Positions 1-9,469 of a DNA stretch of 64,000 nt are shown one piece after another (within the stretch, counting starts at the first letter, position 1; every line of letters starts with the position of its first letter). The stretch is taken from positions 1,550,001-1,614,000 of the forward strand of contig CM020620.1 of NCBI GenBank assembly GCA_009829735.1, written 5' to 3'. Origin of the DNA: Pyropia yezoensis (taxonomy: Eukaryota > Rhodophyta > Bangiophyceae > Bangiales > Bangiaceae). Both the position numbers and the translations under genes were made by a program. Under the pieces are notes generated by a model. The model had not been told where the DNA came from. It saw only the letters and a program-made list of their open reading frames with translations, and did not search any database.

Positions 1-360
1 GGTCGGTGTGATGATATGTTTTCAAAACGTTTCATTTCCGCATGTTCCCTTGATGACTTACGTTAGAATGCTCGAGCACTCCGAAATTTGGGATGCTTCA
101 AGTACGGTTTAGTCAGGATTTGAACTTTCCGTGTGCGCAAGTACAGGTTTCTTTGTTGAACTCTCACAGAGTCTGAACAAAGTGGGCAGATCCTTGCATG
201 GGCTTGCTCCATATGAAGATTTTTTGCTTGACCAATCAGCGCAATCCGCCGCCACCACTTGGCGCCCAATGAATGAACTGGTGGCTACCGTCGCTCCGGT
301 GGAGACCGCACGCCATTGGATGCGTGTGAAGCACAAACCGGGCTTGCCACACACTGCCCC
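1..360. other. No recognisable feature
   Basis: I see no gene, repeat or RNA signature here. Short open frames exist on both strands but resemble no family and have no partner elsewhere in the window. Confidence 0.5.
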
Positions 361-1660
361 CTTCACCCACCGCCTTGCCTCCACCTCACCCGCCCCTCCA
401 CGCCCCGCTCGCACTCTCCTCCATCCCCTGCAAGCGCTTTCCCGGACTGCCCCTTCTCCCACCGTGTCGTGTCCCATTCCTTTCCTGCTCCCCCCCCACC
501 CCCCCCCCGTCTCCACCCCTCGCGCCCCCTTTCTCTCCATCTCCTCTCCCACTTCCCCGCACCCATGCCCCCCCCCCCACCCCCCCACCTCTCCACCCCT
601 CGCGCCCCCCCCGCTTTCCTCCATCTCCTCTCCCGCTTCCCTGCACCCACGCTGTTCATTTTCCGCTTGCTGTTCTTGTCCATCATTCAGGTATGTGCGG
701 AGGATGCCATGGGTGGTGCATGTGGGTTGATCGGCTGGACGGAGCTGCTCTGGAGATGCACGTGGGTGTGTGCGCGGGGGCTGCTCGCGCGGTTGTACGA
801 GAGGGCGTGTAGGAGGGTGGCAGATGCCGGGGTCGTGGCGGTAGGAAGACGATACACATGGGGGTGCCATACATGCACAGTTCCATGTCATGCGCTACAT
901 TGGCTTGCATTTCCCTGCAACTGCGTTGCGTTGGCTTGCAGTTATCTGCACTATCTTGCATATTCACTTGTGTTCTACTCGCTACGCACCTTTCGCAGGT
1001 TCTTCTGGATCTCTTTTTTTGTCGAGCTGGCGTCCTCCCTTCCCGTTCCACCCCCCGCACCCCCCCCGCCTCCCTCCATCGCCTCTCCCGCTTCCTCGCA
1101 CCCACGCTCTTCCTTTTTCGCTTACTCTTCTTGTCCATCACTCAGGTATGTGCGGAGGATGCCATGGGTGGTGCATGTGGGTTGATCGGCTGGATGGAGC
1201 TGCTCTCGTGATGTACGTGGGTGTGTGCGCGGGGGGCTGCTCGCGCGGTGGTACGAGAGGGCGTGTAGGAGGGTGGCAGATGCCGGGGTCGTGGCGGTAG
1301 GAAGACGATACACATGGGGGTGCCATACATGCACAGTTCCATGTCATGCGCTACATTGGCTTGCATTTCTCTGCAAGTGCGTTGCGTTGGCTTGCATTTC
1401 CTGCATGTTTTTGATATTCACGAGTTTTTTGCCCGCTACGTACCTTTCGCGGTTCCTTCTCAATGTGATCCTTACCGAGCTGGTGTCCTCTCTTCCCTTC
1501 CCTTCGGCCCCCGGCTTCCCGGCTCCCCTCCACGCGATTTCACACCCCCCGGCGCCCTTTCCCTCCTCCCCTTGGTCTTTCTGTGTACCCATCAGGTATG
1601 CGCAGAGTATGCCGTGAGTGGTGCATGTGGATGGATGAGCCGGACGCAGCTGCTCTGGTG
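361..1660. repeat. Tandem array of about three ~450-bp units
   Basis: The same landmark, CAG followed by GTATGTGCGGAGG, recurs at 691, 1146 and (diverged) 1596, giving periods of 455 and 450 bp. A second landmark, ACATGCACAGTTCC, recurs at 871 and 1327. The first two units are very similar; the third is eroded. Each unit has a pyrimidine-rich half (plus strand almost only C and T, about 150-250 bp) followed by a G-rich half with a GATCGGCTGGA core. Open frames across the array are low-complexity Pro/Ser or Gly/Arg and look non-coding. In each unit the pyrimidine tract ends in CAG immediately followed by GTATGT or GTATGC, an adjoining 3' and 5' splice-site-like pair. Confidence 0.85.
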
Positions 1661-2297
1661 ATTTAGGTGGGTACGTCGGCGGGTGGATGCGTCTGCTGTG
1701 GTACGGGAGGACATGTGGGCGGGAGGCCACGGGCGTAGTTGTGTGCGTCGGGTGACGGCAAGTACAGGCGGCCGCGCGTGGAAGCACCAGCAGGCGTGCG
1801 GAGTGTCTGGCGGGATCCGTTGAACGGTGTGTCTGCCAACTGTGTCAGGGACGGCGGGTGTCTGGGGCGGCGCAGACACTGCGGCGAGGCATTTACGTCG
1901 ATGCGGCAAGTAGCTGTGACTGTGTCTGTCTCTCGTGTGTGTCTGTGCCTGTGTCTATTCACCTGGTCAGGCAGCTGAAAGTGGCCCGCCTCTGTAATAC
2001 GTGTCCAAATGCTTTGAGAAGGTGCTGAGTAACTACTAAAGTGCACAAAAATGGATGAGCGATTCCACAAGGACCGGAATAAAAGGGGCCGTCATCCGGC
2101 GTCATCCGGACTGTGCCGGATACGCACTGTAGTGGCCTATTCAACTCTATGTGTTTCACACTGCAATCTAGCTTGCATTGAGGTGTGTTACGGGATGCAA
2201 TACACGTGGTGTATGGTGCATAACATCATTCTTGCTGCTCTTTTTCGGTGCCTGAGTAGCAAGCATCTGCCTGTTTTTACTGCATTTCAAACAGGCG
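1661..2297. other. Unassigned sequence upstream of a truncated retrotransposon
   Basis: This should hold the 5' LTR and most of gag if element 1 were complete, but I find no match to the LTR-like sequence starting at 6162. Nothing else recognisable is seen. Confidence 0.4.
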
Positions 2298-2636
2298 ATG
2301 AAATACAGTAACACATGCAGTGTAATACAGTGGTTCAGGTCGCCGACGATCTCGCAGGCACTTTGCCTGAAGACCTACACGGATCTTGAGTCCCTTATGA
2401 CTGACGCCCTGCGCGTCGAAGCGGCCAAGGCTGAAGCGTCCCGAATTACCAGCAATGTTAGCAGCACTTCTGGGAAGCCACCAACGACGGGTGTTATCCC
2501 GATGGACATTTCCAGCATCAATGTCGACAAGCTGACGCCAGACGAACGCCAGCGCTGTATGCGCGAGGGTTTGTGCCTCCGCTGTCGCGAGAAAGGGCAC
2601 TTGGTTAAGGACTGCCCAAAAGGCCAGCGGAACTAA
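2298..2636 (+). pseudogene. gag: Gag C-terminal fragment with CCHC zinc knuckle (element 1)
   Basis: About 112 codons remain of a Ty3/gypsy Gag, which normally has several hundred. The diagnostic part is CLRCREKGHLVKDC near the C-terminus (about 2566-2610), a C-X2-C-X4-H-X4-C nucleocapsid knuckle that binds the element's RNA during particle assembly. The capsid domain is missing, so the annotated start is only the first ATG of the surviving frame. It ends at TAA (2634-2636). The protease follows after about 50 bp in another frame. The family assignment is secure from the knuckle and the downstream pol; the protein is not functional. Confidence 0.8.
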
Positions 2637-2689
2637 AGCAGCAACCATCATCAACACTTGCGAAAGACCCTTTTTCGGTTCCTGAAAAT

Positions 2690-3200
2690 ATGTTGTCACC
2701 GTTTGAACGCCTGCGACTCGGGCTTCAGCTTTCTACTGCTTCTGTCAATGGCAAAGTTATTAAGGTGCTGTTTGACGACGGATCTCCCATCAACTTCGTC
2801 TCAAGGCGCCTCGTGACCTCCCTGCTTGTGAATACTAAGGAAACGGACTTTGCGGCAAGCACGCCCGATGGCCGCTCTCATGTCCTCGCTAAAACCGTTG
2901 AACCCCTTGAGATTCTCATTGGACCGTACCAAGAACGACTACGATTTGCTGTATGTGACTTGAACGCCTACGACCTCATCCTGGGAAAGAAGTGGCGCGA
3001 TGACAAGGATGCCAAAATCAACAACCTGAAAAACAAGATCTCCCTCAAGTTCAACCACAAGAACATCTCTATCGCAGCCTTCCTCCAGAGGCCCGAACCC
3101 CTGATCAGTCGGCAACGTCTCGCCCGGGACCTCGTCCGAAGGTGCCCGGTTTTTGCCATCTACATGCAGTCCGAAGATCCCTCTACCAATTCGACATTAA
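2690..3200 (+). pseudogene. Retropepsin-like aspartic protease region (element 1)
   Basis: The frame starting at 2690 encodes a protease-like segment with VLFDDGSPINFVS at about residues 26-38. Retropepsins have D-[ST]-G-[AS] here, so DDGS is a changed or decayed active site. The flap and the LILGKKW-type segment (about residues 97-103) fit Ty3/gypsy proteases. The frame stays open to 3376, but homology moves to a different frame (phase of 3142) between roughly 3150 and 3200. That is either a lost or programmed frameshift into RT. The enzyme would cleave Gag-Pol inside the particle. Confidence 0.75.
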
Positions 3201-6150
3201 TGCCCTTGCGATGGGACACGCCGACGACAAGAGAGAAGTTCAAGATGTTCTCAAAGAGTACGCCGACGTCTTTTCAGACGAGCTCCCCGACGGACTTCCT
3301 CCTGAGCGCAGTCACAAGTTCAGCATCAAGCTTACCGACGATGCCCAACCACGTCGTAGCGGAATTTACCGACTAGCCGAAAAGGAGCTCGAAGAACTCA
3401 GGACCCAACTTGCCGTCCTAATAAGGAAGGGATTTATCCAAGCAAGCGCCTCACCGTGGGGCTCTTCCGTCCTCTTTGCGGCAAAAAAGGACGGTGGCTG
3501 GCGAATGTGCATCGACTACAGGGCCCTAAACAAGGCCACCATCAAGAACGCGTATCCACTACCACGCATCGACGACATCTTCGACCAACTGCGAAAGGCC
3601 AAGTGCTTCACGAAGATCGACCTCCGTTCTGGCTACCACCAGATTCGCCTTGATCCGGAAACAATACCTCTGACGGCGTTTCGAACCAAGTACGGACTCT
3701 ATGAGTTCACGGTCGTGCCCTTTGGTCTTACGAATGCACCCGCGGTCTTCATGAACCTAATGAACGATGTCTTCAGACCCTACCAGTACGACTTCATCTG
3801 CGTCTACCTCGACGACATCCTAGTCTACAGCGAAACCTATGACGATCACCTCAAGCACCTAAAATTAGCACTCGACAATCTACGAGAACACAAGCTCTAC
3901 GCCAAGTTGAGCAAGTGCCATTTCGCTCGGACCACTGTGGACTACCTCGGTCACGTCATCTCCGAGAAAGGCTTCTCCATGCAGGACTATAAGGTCCAAG
4001 CCATTCGTACATGGGCAACACCGAGAAGAAAAAAGGACGTGCAATCCTTCCTCGGTATGGTCAACTTCTACCGCAGATTTATCAAGGGAATGGCGGCCGT
4101 AGCCACGCCTTTGAGAAGGCTGACTGGGAATGTCGACTTCGAGTGGACCCCTGACGCCCAGAAAGCTTTCGAGCAGCTACAAAATCTGACAACAACCGCA
4201 CCAGTACTAAGGCCTTTCGACAAGAGATATCCAATCTACGTGTCTACCGATGCCAGCGGATATGCTGTTGGCGAAGTCCTTGAGCAGGATGACGGACGCG
4301 GACGGCGTCCAGTGGCATCTGTTTCGTGAACTTTCAACATCCACGAGCAACGCTACAGCATTCGTGAACGAGAACTTCTTGCAGTCGTACAAACCATCCG
4401 CCATTGGCGCTGCCTTCTCTACGGAGTACCCCTTGAGGTCCACACCGACCATGAGTCCCTGAGATACCTAAGAACCCAAGAAAAGCTCAACGATCGTCAC
4501 GCCAAATGGCTGGAGCTTCTGGACCAGCTCCAGTTCAAGATTGTCCCCATCAAGGGCACTTCAATTTTCGTTGCTGATGCCCATTCCAGGCAGCCACAAG
4601 ATGCTCCCGACAAGCACGCCCCCGATCAAGACCTCCTTAGTCGCGTGCTGGCCAAGACCATCGAAGCCATCCCCAAGAAAACTGAAATCAACAACCTCAT
4701 GACCATCAATCAAAGTGATCAAGACCTTGCCTTCTTAGAACAAGAGTACGACGCGGACCCCGAGTTTGCCGACCTAGTCAAAGACCCGGTATCTCCCTAC
4801 CGGCTGCACATGTGGTTGTTGAAGCGAGGTGACCCTACGTGTATCCCTGTCGGTACTCTACGCCAAAGCCTACTCCACGACTACCACGATGTCCCGTGCC
4901 ACGGGCACATGGGAGTCAAGATAACAACGAAGGCCATTTCTTCCAAGTACTACTGAAAAACAATGCGGAAGGACATCCAAAGATATGTACAAACATGTGA
5001 TTTGTGCCAGCGAAACAAGGCTAGCACCCATACACCTCTGGGTCACCTCAAACCTCTAGATCCTCCGAACCAACGATGGGCAAGTGTCTCCATGGAATTT
5101 ATCACGCCTCTACCTCTGACTCCAAGAGGTCACAACGGGATTTACGTCGTCGTCGACCGCCTCTCCAAAATGATTCGCCTCGCCCCTATGAAGCCGGACT
5201 GTACCGCGCCAGTTGCAGCACAGCTCTATCACGATCATGTCTATCGACACCACGGACTCCCTGCTGATCTCGTCTGCGACAGGGACCGCATCTTCTTCTC
5301 GAACTTCTGGCGGTCACTCACGGAGATCCTCAAAGTCAAGGTCAAGGCATTTTCAGCCTACCACCCGCAAACTGACGGACAGACTGAGAATATGAACATG
5401 AAGATTGAGGAAATCCTGCGAAATTTCGTCAACCATCACTAGGGCGATTGGGACCTATTCTTGGTTGCTGCTGATGTAGCCTAAAACCGGTCGCCAAATG
5501 CTGTGACGACGTACTCACCCTTCTTCTTGAACTACGGATTCGAACCCAACACAGTTCCAATGGACATCCTCAACAAGTCAGAATCAAGTGTACCTGCAGT
5601 GTCTGACTGGTTAAGCGATCTCCAACGTGCTCAGGAGACTGCCATATCAGCCATCAAGAGTGCAAATGAGGCACGCTCGGCGTACGCAGATCGCCATCGC
5701 CGACCTTGCAAGATTGCCGTCGACGATCTGGTGCTTCTAAGTACCCAACATTTTACGCCAGACGCCTTCCAAAGAGCTCGGATGCTGATGCCCAAGTACG
5801 CAGGACCCTATCGCGTCACTGAAGGCATTAATGATGTGACTTCCCGCCTGGATCTTCCCCAATCGGTGCTCGATCGCAGGGTTCACAACGCCTTCCATGC
5901 GAGCTCGGTAAAGCCGTACCGCGATGACCCGTACGGCCGACTTCCTCCCGTGCCGCCTCCGGTTACATTTCCGGCCGGTTTTGTCGAGTACGAAGTCGAC
6001 TCCATCATACGGTCACGAAAGAGCCGAGGACGACTACAGTACCTCATCAAGTGGAAAGGCTGTGACGTCAGCGGAAATTCCTGGCTGACAAAGCAAGACC
6101 TTGCGCGCGCACTTGAGGTTTTGGACGCGTTCCTTCGGCGCGCGTCGTAA
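3142..6150 (+). pseudogene. pol: Pol: RT, RNase H, integrase and chromodomain (element 1), four in-frame stops
   Basis: One reading phase carries the whole region. RT spans about 3240-4050 with [22 protein letters not shown] and the catalytic YLDDILVYS (about 3815). RNase H begins with [11 protein letters not shown] (about 4240) and continues after a TGA (4327-4329) through HTDHESLRYL. Integrase has the zinc-binding H-H-C-C region, VVVDRLSK, CDRDRIF and YHPQTDGQTE. A C-terminal chromodomain (about 5980-6110, YLIKWKGCDVSGNSW) would read histone marks and guide insertion. Stops lie at 4327 (TGA), 4954 (TGA, where W is expected), 5440 (TAG) and 5479 (TAA). The first three fit single C-to-T or G-to-A changes, typical of methylation-driven decay. 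Confidence 0.92.
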
Positions 6151-6161
6151 GGGGGAGGAGG

Positions 6162-6608
6162 TGTAAGGACATGCCCCCTAGATCCCCAAGACTCTAGCTT
6201 CGGAAATGAGGACTCGGGCCTCTTTTTCCCTGTCCTTCTCAGCCAACTCCTTTCAAGACGCATCAACTCCCTGGTAATCTGGAGATGCCGCGCTGTCCGG
6301 CCGAGATTCTACGGGTCGCGGACGGTCAGCACGAGAGCCGCGGATCGGCTTCCCGTTAGTACCCTGACTCATCCCTGGACGGTTATTTTCTCTCCGCGGA
6401 TCAGGGGACTAACAGACCACAGGACAATCCACATCTCTGACTCATCGGCCAGCCGGAACAATCTCCCCACGAGCGAATGGGAACGGCACGATTTGCTGAC
6501 CCACGGGAGTTTTTCGGCCCGAAGACTGGCGTCTGGCGTACACGCCGCTGCGGCCTTTCCGGCCGACCTGTGTGTGAGGCCAGCTGCGCGACGCTACGAG
6601 CGCCGCAC
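6162..6608 (+). repeat. Probable 3' LTR (partial) of element 1
   Basis: It starts with TG directly after the polypurine tract that follows the pol stop. The CA end is not found; the sequence runs up to the TG terminus of element 2 at 6609. There is no second copy in the window, so the right boundary is inferred. Confidence 0.5.
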
Positions 6609-7078
6609 TGTGGCAAAAACCACAAGCACACACGGCACCCAAGTTGGGGCGGTGTGCCAGGGCTGCCTCCCGTGTCGGGGGAACCGGAAGAAGTGCAAGT
6701 CGCACACACTCTGTCCCTGTTGTGGGGCAAACCCCCCACGGACAAACAAGAGGATGGTGTGTGGTCCAACAGTTTCTTGGTCGGGACGGGGACGCAGGGC
6801 CAAGCCCCGCTGTCCCTCCCCTTATCCCCCCAGGGTCCACTCAGAATCTCGCCACTCAGAATCTCCCACCCCAGCACCTGCCCACCGGGCCACACGAAAA
6901 TTCAAGACGATAAATGCAGAAAACCCTCAAATCCAAGTTGGATTTACTACTAAGCTAACTATCCCAAACTTAGGGAATATGGACCCAAATGCAGGGGGAG
7001 GAACGGATCAGGCTAGTGGCCTGCCGCCCCTTGCATGGCACGTGTTGCCCCCGTACGTGGGGGTCAATACTGCCACAC
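6609..7078 (+). repeat. Left terminal inverted repeat of element 2
   Basis: It matches 13891-14360 in reverse complement over 470 bp, and 17602 downward to about 17135 as a diverged third copy. It begins with TG like an LTR. Beyond 7078 the two arms of element 2 differ, so each side has its own leader and promoter. Confidence 0.9.
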
Positions 7079-7119
7079 TTCCCTCTCCTCAGTTCCGACC
7101 GACCCGGTCGGCCCTGTGA
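6613..7119 (+). other. Possible terminal-repeat-encoded protein with zinc-cluster-like cysteines
   Basis: A frame through the inverted repeat reads GCLPCRGNRKKC followed by K-S-H-T-L-C-P-C-C. The spacing C-X2-C-X6-C-X5-C-X2-C resembles fungal Zn2Cys6 DNA-binding clusters. The same cysteines persist in the 14360-13853 and 17602-17256 copies, although in the latter an upstream cysteine outside this pattern is lost. Against a real gene: other frames of the repeat are also open, and there is no good start codon inside the repeat. I treat this as unproven coding sequence. Confidence 0.25.
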
Positions 7120-7415
7120 GGGGGTGCGTAAACGCACGTAACGGCGTTGGGGGCGCGACTTGCTGTCCCCCAGCGTGTACGTAACGCGGATGTGGAGGCG
7201 GTCACGTTGACCGCCCCTCTTCTCAAGCTTGCCCACTCGGCAGCTTGCTTTCTTCAGTTCACACTTCACCTTCACCACCACCTCCCTTTCACTTTCCACT
7301 GGGCCGCCCCACGCTGGGGAGGCCACCCGTATACCCAAGATCCGAGTCCCCCTCAACTCGAGGCGGGTCTCGTGCTGCGATAGCCAGAGCGTCTCTCCCC
7401 AACTTGGGGAGAGCC

Positions 7416-9358
7416 ATGGCGACTCCGAAAGTGGAGACGGACTCTCTTGACGAGCGCATGGAGGACACCTCCTACGGTGCAGCACCCGCCGGGACTTCCG
7501 GCGGGGGCTCCGCGATCGCTCCTGGGGATGGGACTCCCGCGTCACCCGGCTTTGGGTTGACGGCGGGATCTCCCCCGGAGGCGGGACAAGTTGTCCCGCG
7601 TGAGGCCTTGGGGCGGTGGTTTTACCCCGCTTGGCCTCTTTATGAGGAGGGGTTGACTGTTCTTCGCTGTGGCCGACTTGGCGCAGCGATGGGCCGGGTA
7701 TGGGACCGCCTACGGGAGAAGTATCCCCGTAGGGTCGGGTTCCCGGCGGGCTTCAGGACGGACCAGTTTGCCTTCCTGGACGACGAGGAGGTTGAAGACG
7801 TCCAACGTGCCAAGGCCATGGTGGACCGCGGGGGAACTATCTCGGGTCCCGGCGACTTGCCGACCTTCACGTGGGACGCTGTGGCAACTCGCCCACTGTA
7901 CCTCCACGAGGCCGATCCGCACACTCATCACTTTGATGTGCGGATGGAGAAAGACTTCCGGCGAGGTCCCTACTTGGTGACCTCGGCTCAACTTGGGTTT
8001 CCTCAACAGTCTGCTGCCAGTAAGGAGCAGTACTATCCGAAGAAGCCCGAGTGGTGGCCTCAAGTTGAGGTCCCCTACGGGTTCCCGGCGTTGTTGCCCC
8101 GGTTGCTTGACCACTTCGGCTCCGTCATGTTGACGGCTGCCCCTGATCACCTGGTGTGGGCCATGTTGGCCACCCAGTGGCTCCTCGAGGTCATGTCGAC
8201 CTGGGTGTCCTGTGTTCAGCGGCGGGGGATGCTCTGGCATCTCCCCCTCCGGCTCATCCAAGGTTTGGAACAGCTCACCCCTCAGCTAGTTGCTGAGGGG
8301 TGCTCATCAGGACAACTCACTCTACTTGAGGAGATGCTCCGGCTCCATAAGTTTATCGAGTGGGAGAGCATTGAGCACAAGTTGCGCCGCCCCACTCGTG
8401 GGCCCAAGGACGATGGCGCACTTCGCCAGTTCGTGTGGTTCACTCGTGAACTTCACGACGGCCGTGTGGTCCTACGAGAGGGGTTGGGCATCGGGGACTA
8501 CCCGTATGCCCCGGGGGTGGATCGCCACACTGCGCCACCCCCGGACAAGCCCATAGTTATGGCCGTGCCGTCCTATGATGACCACATGACTCAACCCACT
8601 GCGGGAGCCCCAAGTCGGGGTCGCAGTTACCCCGGGTACCGCCACCTCGGCGGGCCCATCCGCTTCCTCCGGTTCCTTTCCAACCTCACGGGAACATCCC
8701 GATCAGCGTGGCCGTGGAGTCTTCCACCCCGGTGTCCCCCAACTTGGGGGCCACCCTCCTGACGGTATACCCCAAGTTGGTGTTGCCGCCCACGCCTCTA
8801 ACCTCAGAGATGATGATCACCACGTTGGTGCGCACCATTTCCTGGTTGGCCGCGTCGACCGCAACCCTACAGAGTTCCGAGACTCCTCAACTTGAGGAGC
8901 GCGTTCGTACTGCAGTAGCGACCGCGAGTTGCGAGTCGGTGGCGGAGTTTATGACAGCCAAGTTGGCTCGTATTGGGGCTATTATGCCCCAGCCAGCCCC
9001 ATTTGGGCGTGGCAAACGTCGCGCGAGCCGGGCATACTCGCCTCCTCGCCGTCGTCGCCGACACTCTCGGCGCTCTCCCTCCGTGTCGGAAGACGAGTTG
9101 TCTTACTCCGTCTCGGAGTCCTCTACCCCGTCGGAGACGGAGTCTGTCCAGCGTCTGCGTCGCCAACTTGCGCGCAAGACCAAGCAGAAGAGTAGCCGCA
9201 TTCGTCGCCACTTGCGCGACCGTGAGGGGCGCGACGGTTCTGACTTGGAGCCGCCGACCCCGCCGACGGGTGGGGAACGTTATCGGCGTGGGTCTCGCCG
9301 CTCGCCTCCACGTGAGGGCGAGGGCCGTGGTGTTGGGGAGTCTAGCATGCGTGCCTAG
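7416..9358 (+). pseudogene. ORF A of element 2 (large non-Gag/Pol protein), one frameshift
   Basis: The start ATG at 7416 is chosen because the paralogue in unit 2b has ATG at the same place, with SDSLDERM following in both. About 430 codons run in one phase to about 8694. A one-base shift then leads into the phase of 8708, which reads to TAG at 9358; IPISVAVESS at the join aligns with GNPIPMAVG in element 3. I recognise no known domain. The middle part (FGSVMLTAAPDHLVW, then RRGMLWHLPLRLIQGLEQL, then LTLLEEMLRLHKFIEW) is alpha-helical and homologous to the element 3 ORF A. The C-terminal ~100 residues are Arg/Ser-rich (RRRRRHSRRSPSVSEDE), which suggests RNA binding. It might be a structural or nucleic-acid-binding partner of Gag. 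Confidence 0.7.
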
Positions 9359-9469
9359 TTGGCAGCTGCCTTTGTTGTAAGAGTGTGTGGGTTAGGGCTG
9401 TAGATAAAAGCCACTCTGCGTACCATTTCGACTTGAAGCACTCTCTTGGCACTGTCACTGGGCCTTCCC

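Larger units (their letters stand above)
2298..6608 (+). mobile_element. Element 1: degenerate Ty3/gypsy chromovirus, 5'-truncated
   Basis: Order on the plus strand: gag zinc knuckle, protease, reverse transcriptase, RNase H, integrase, chromodomain, polypurine tract (GGGGGAGGAGG, 6151-6161) and an LTR start at 6162 (TGTAAGGACATG). This is the standard chromovirus order. No 5' LTR is found and gag is reduced to its C-terminal ~110 codons. The coding region has one frame change between protease and RT and four in-frame stops, so the copy is dead. The 3' LTR is interrupted by or abuts element 2 at 6608/6609. Confidence 0.9.
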
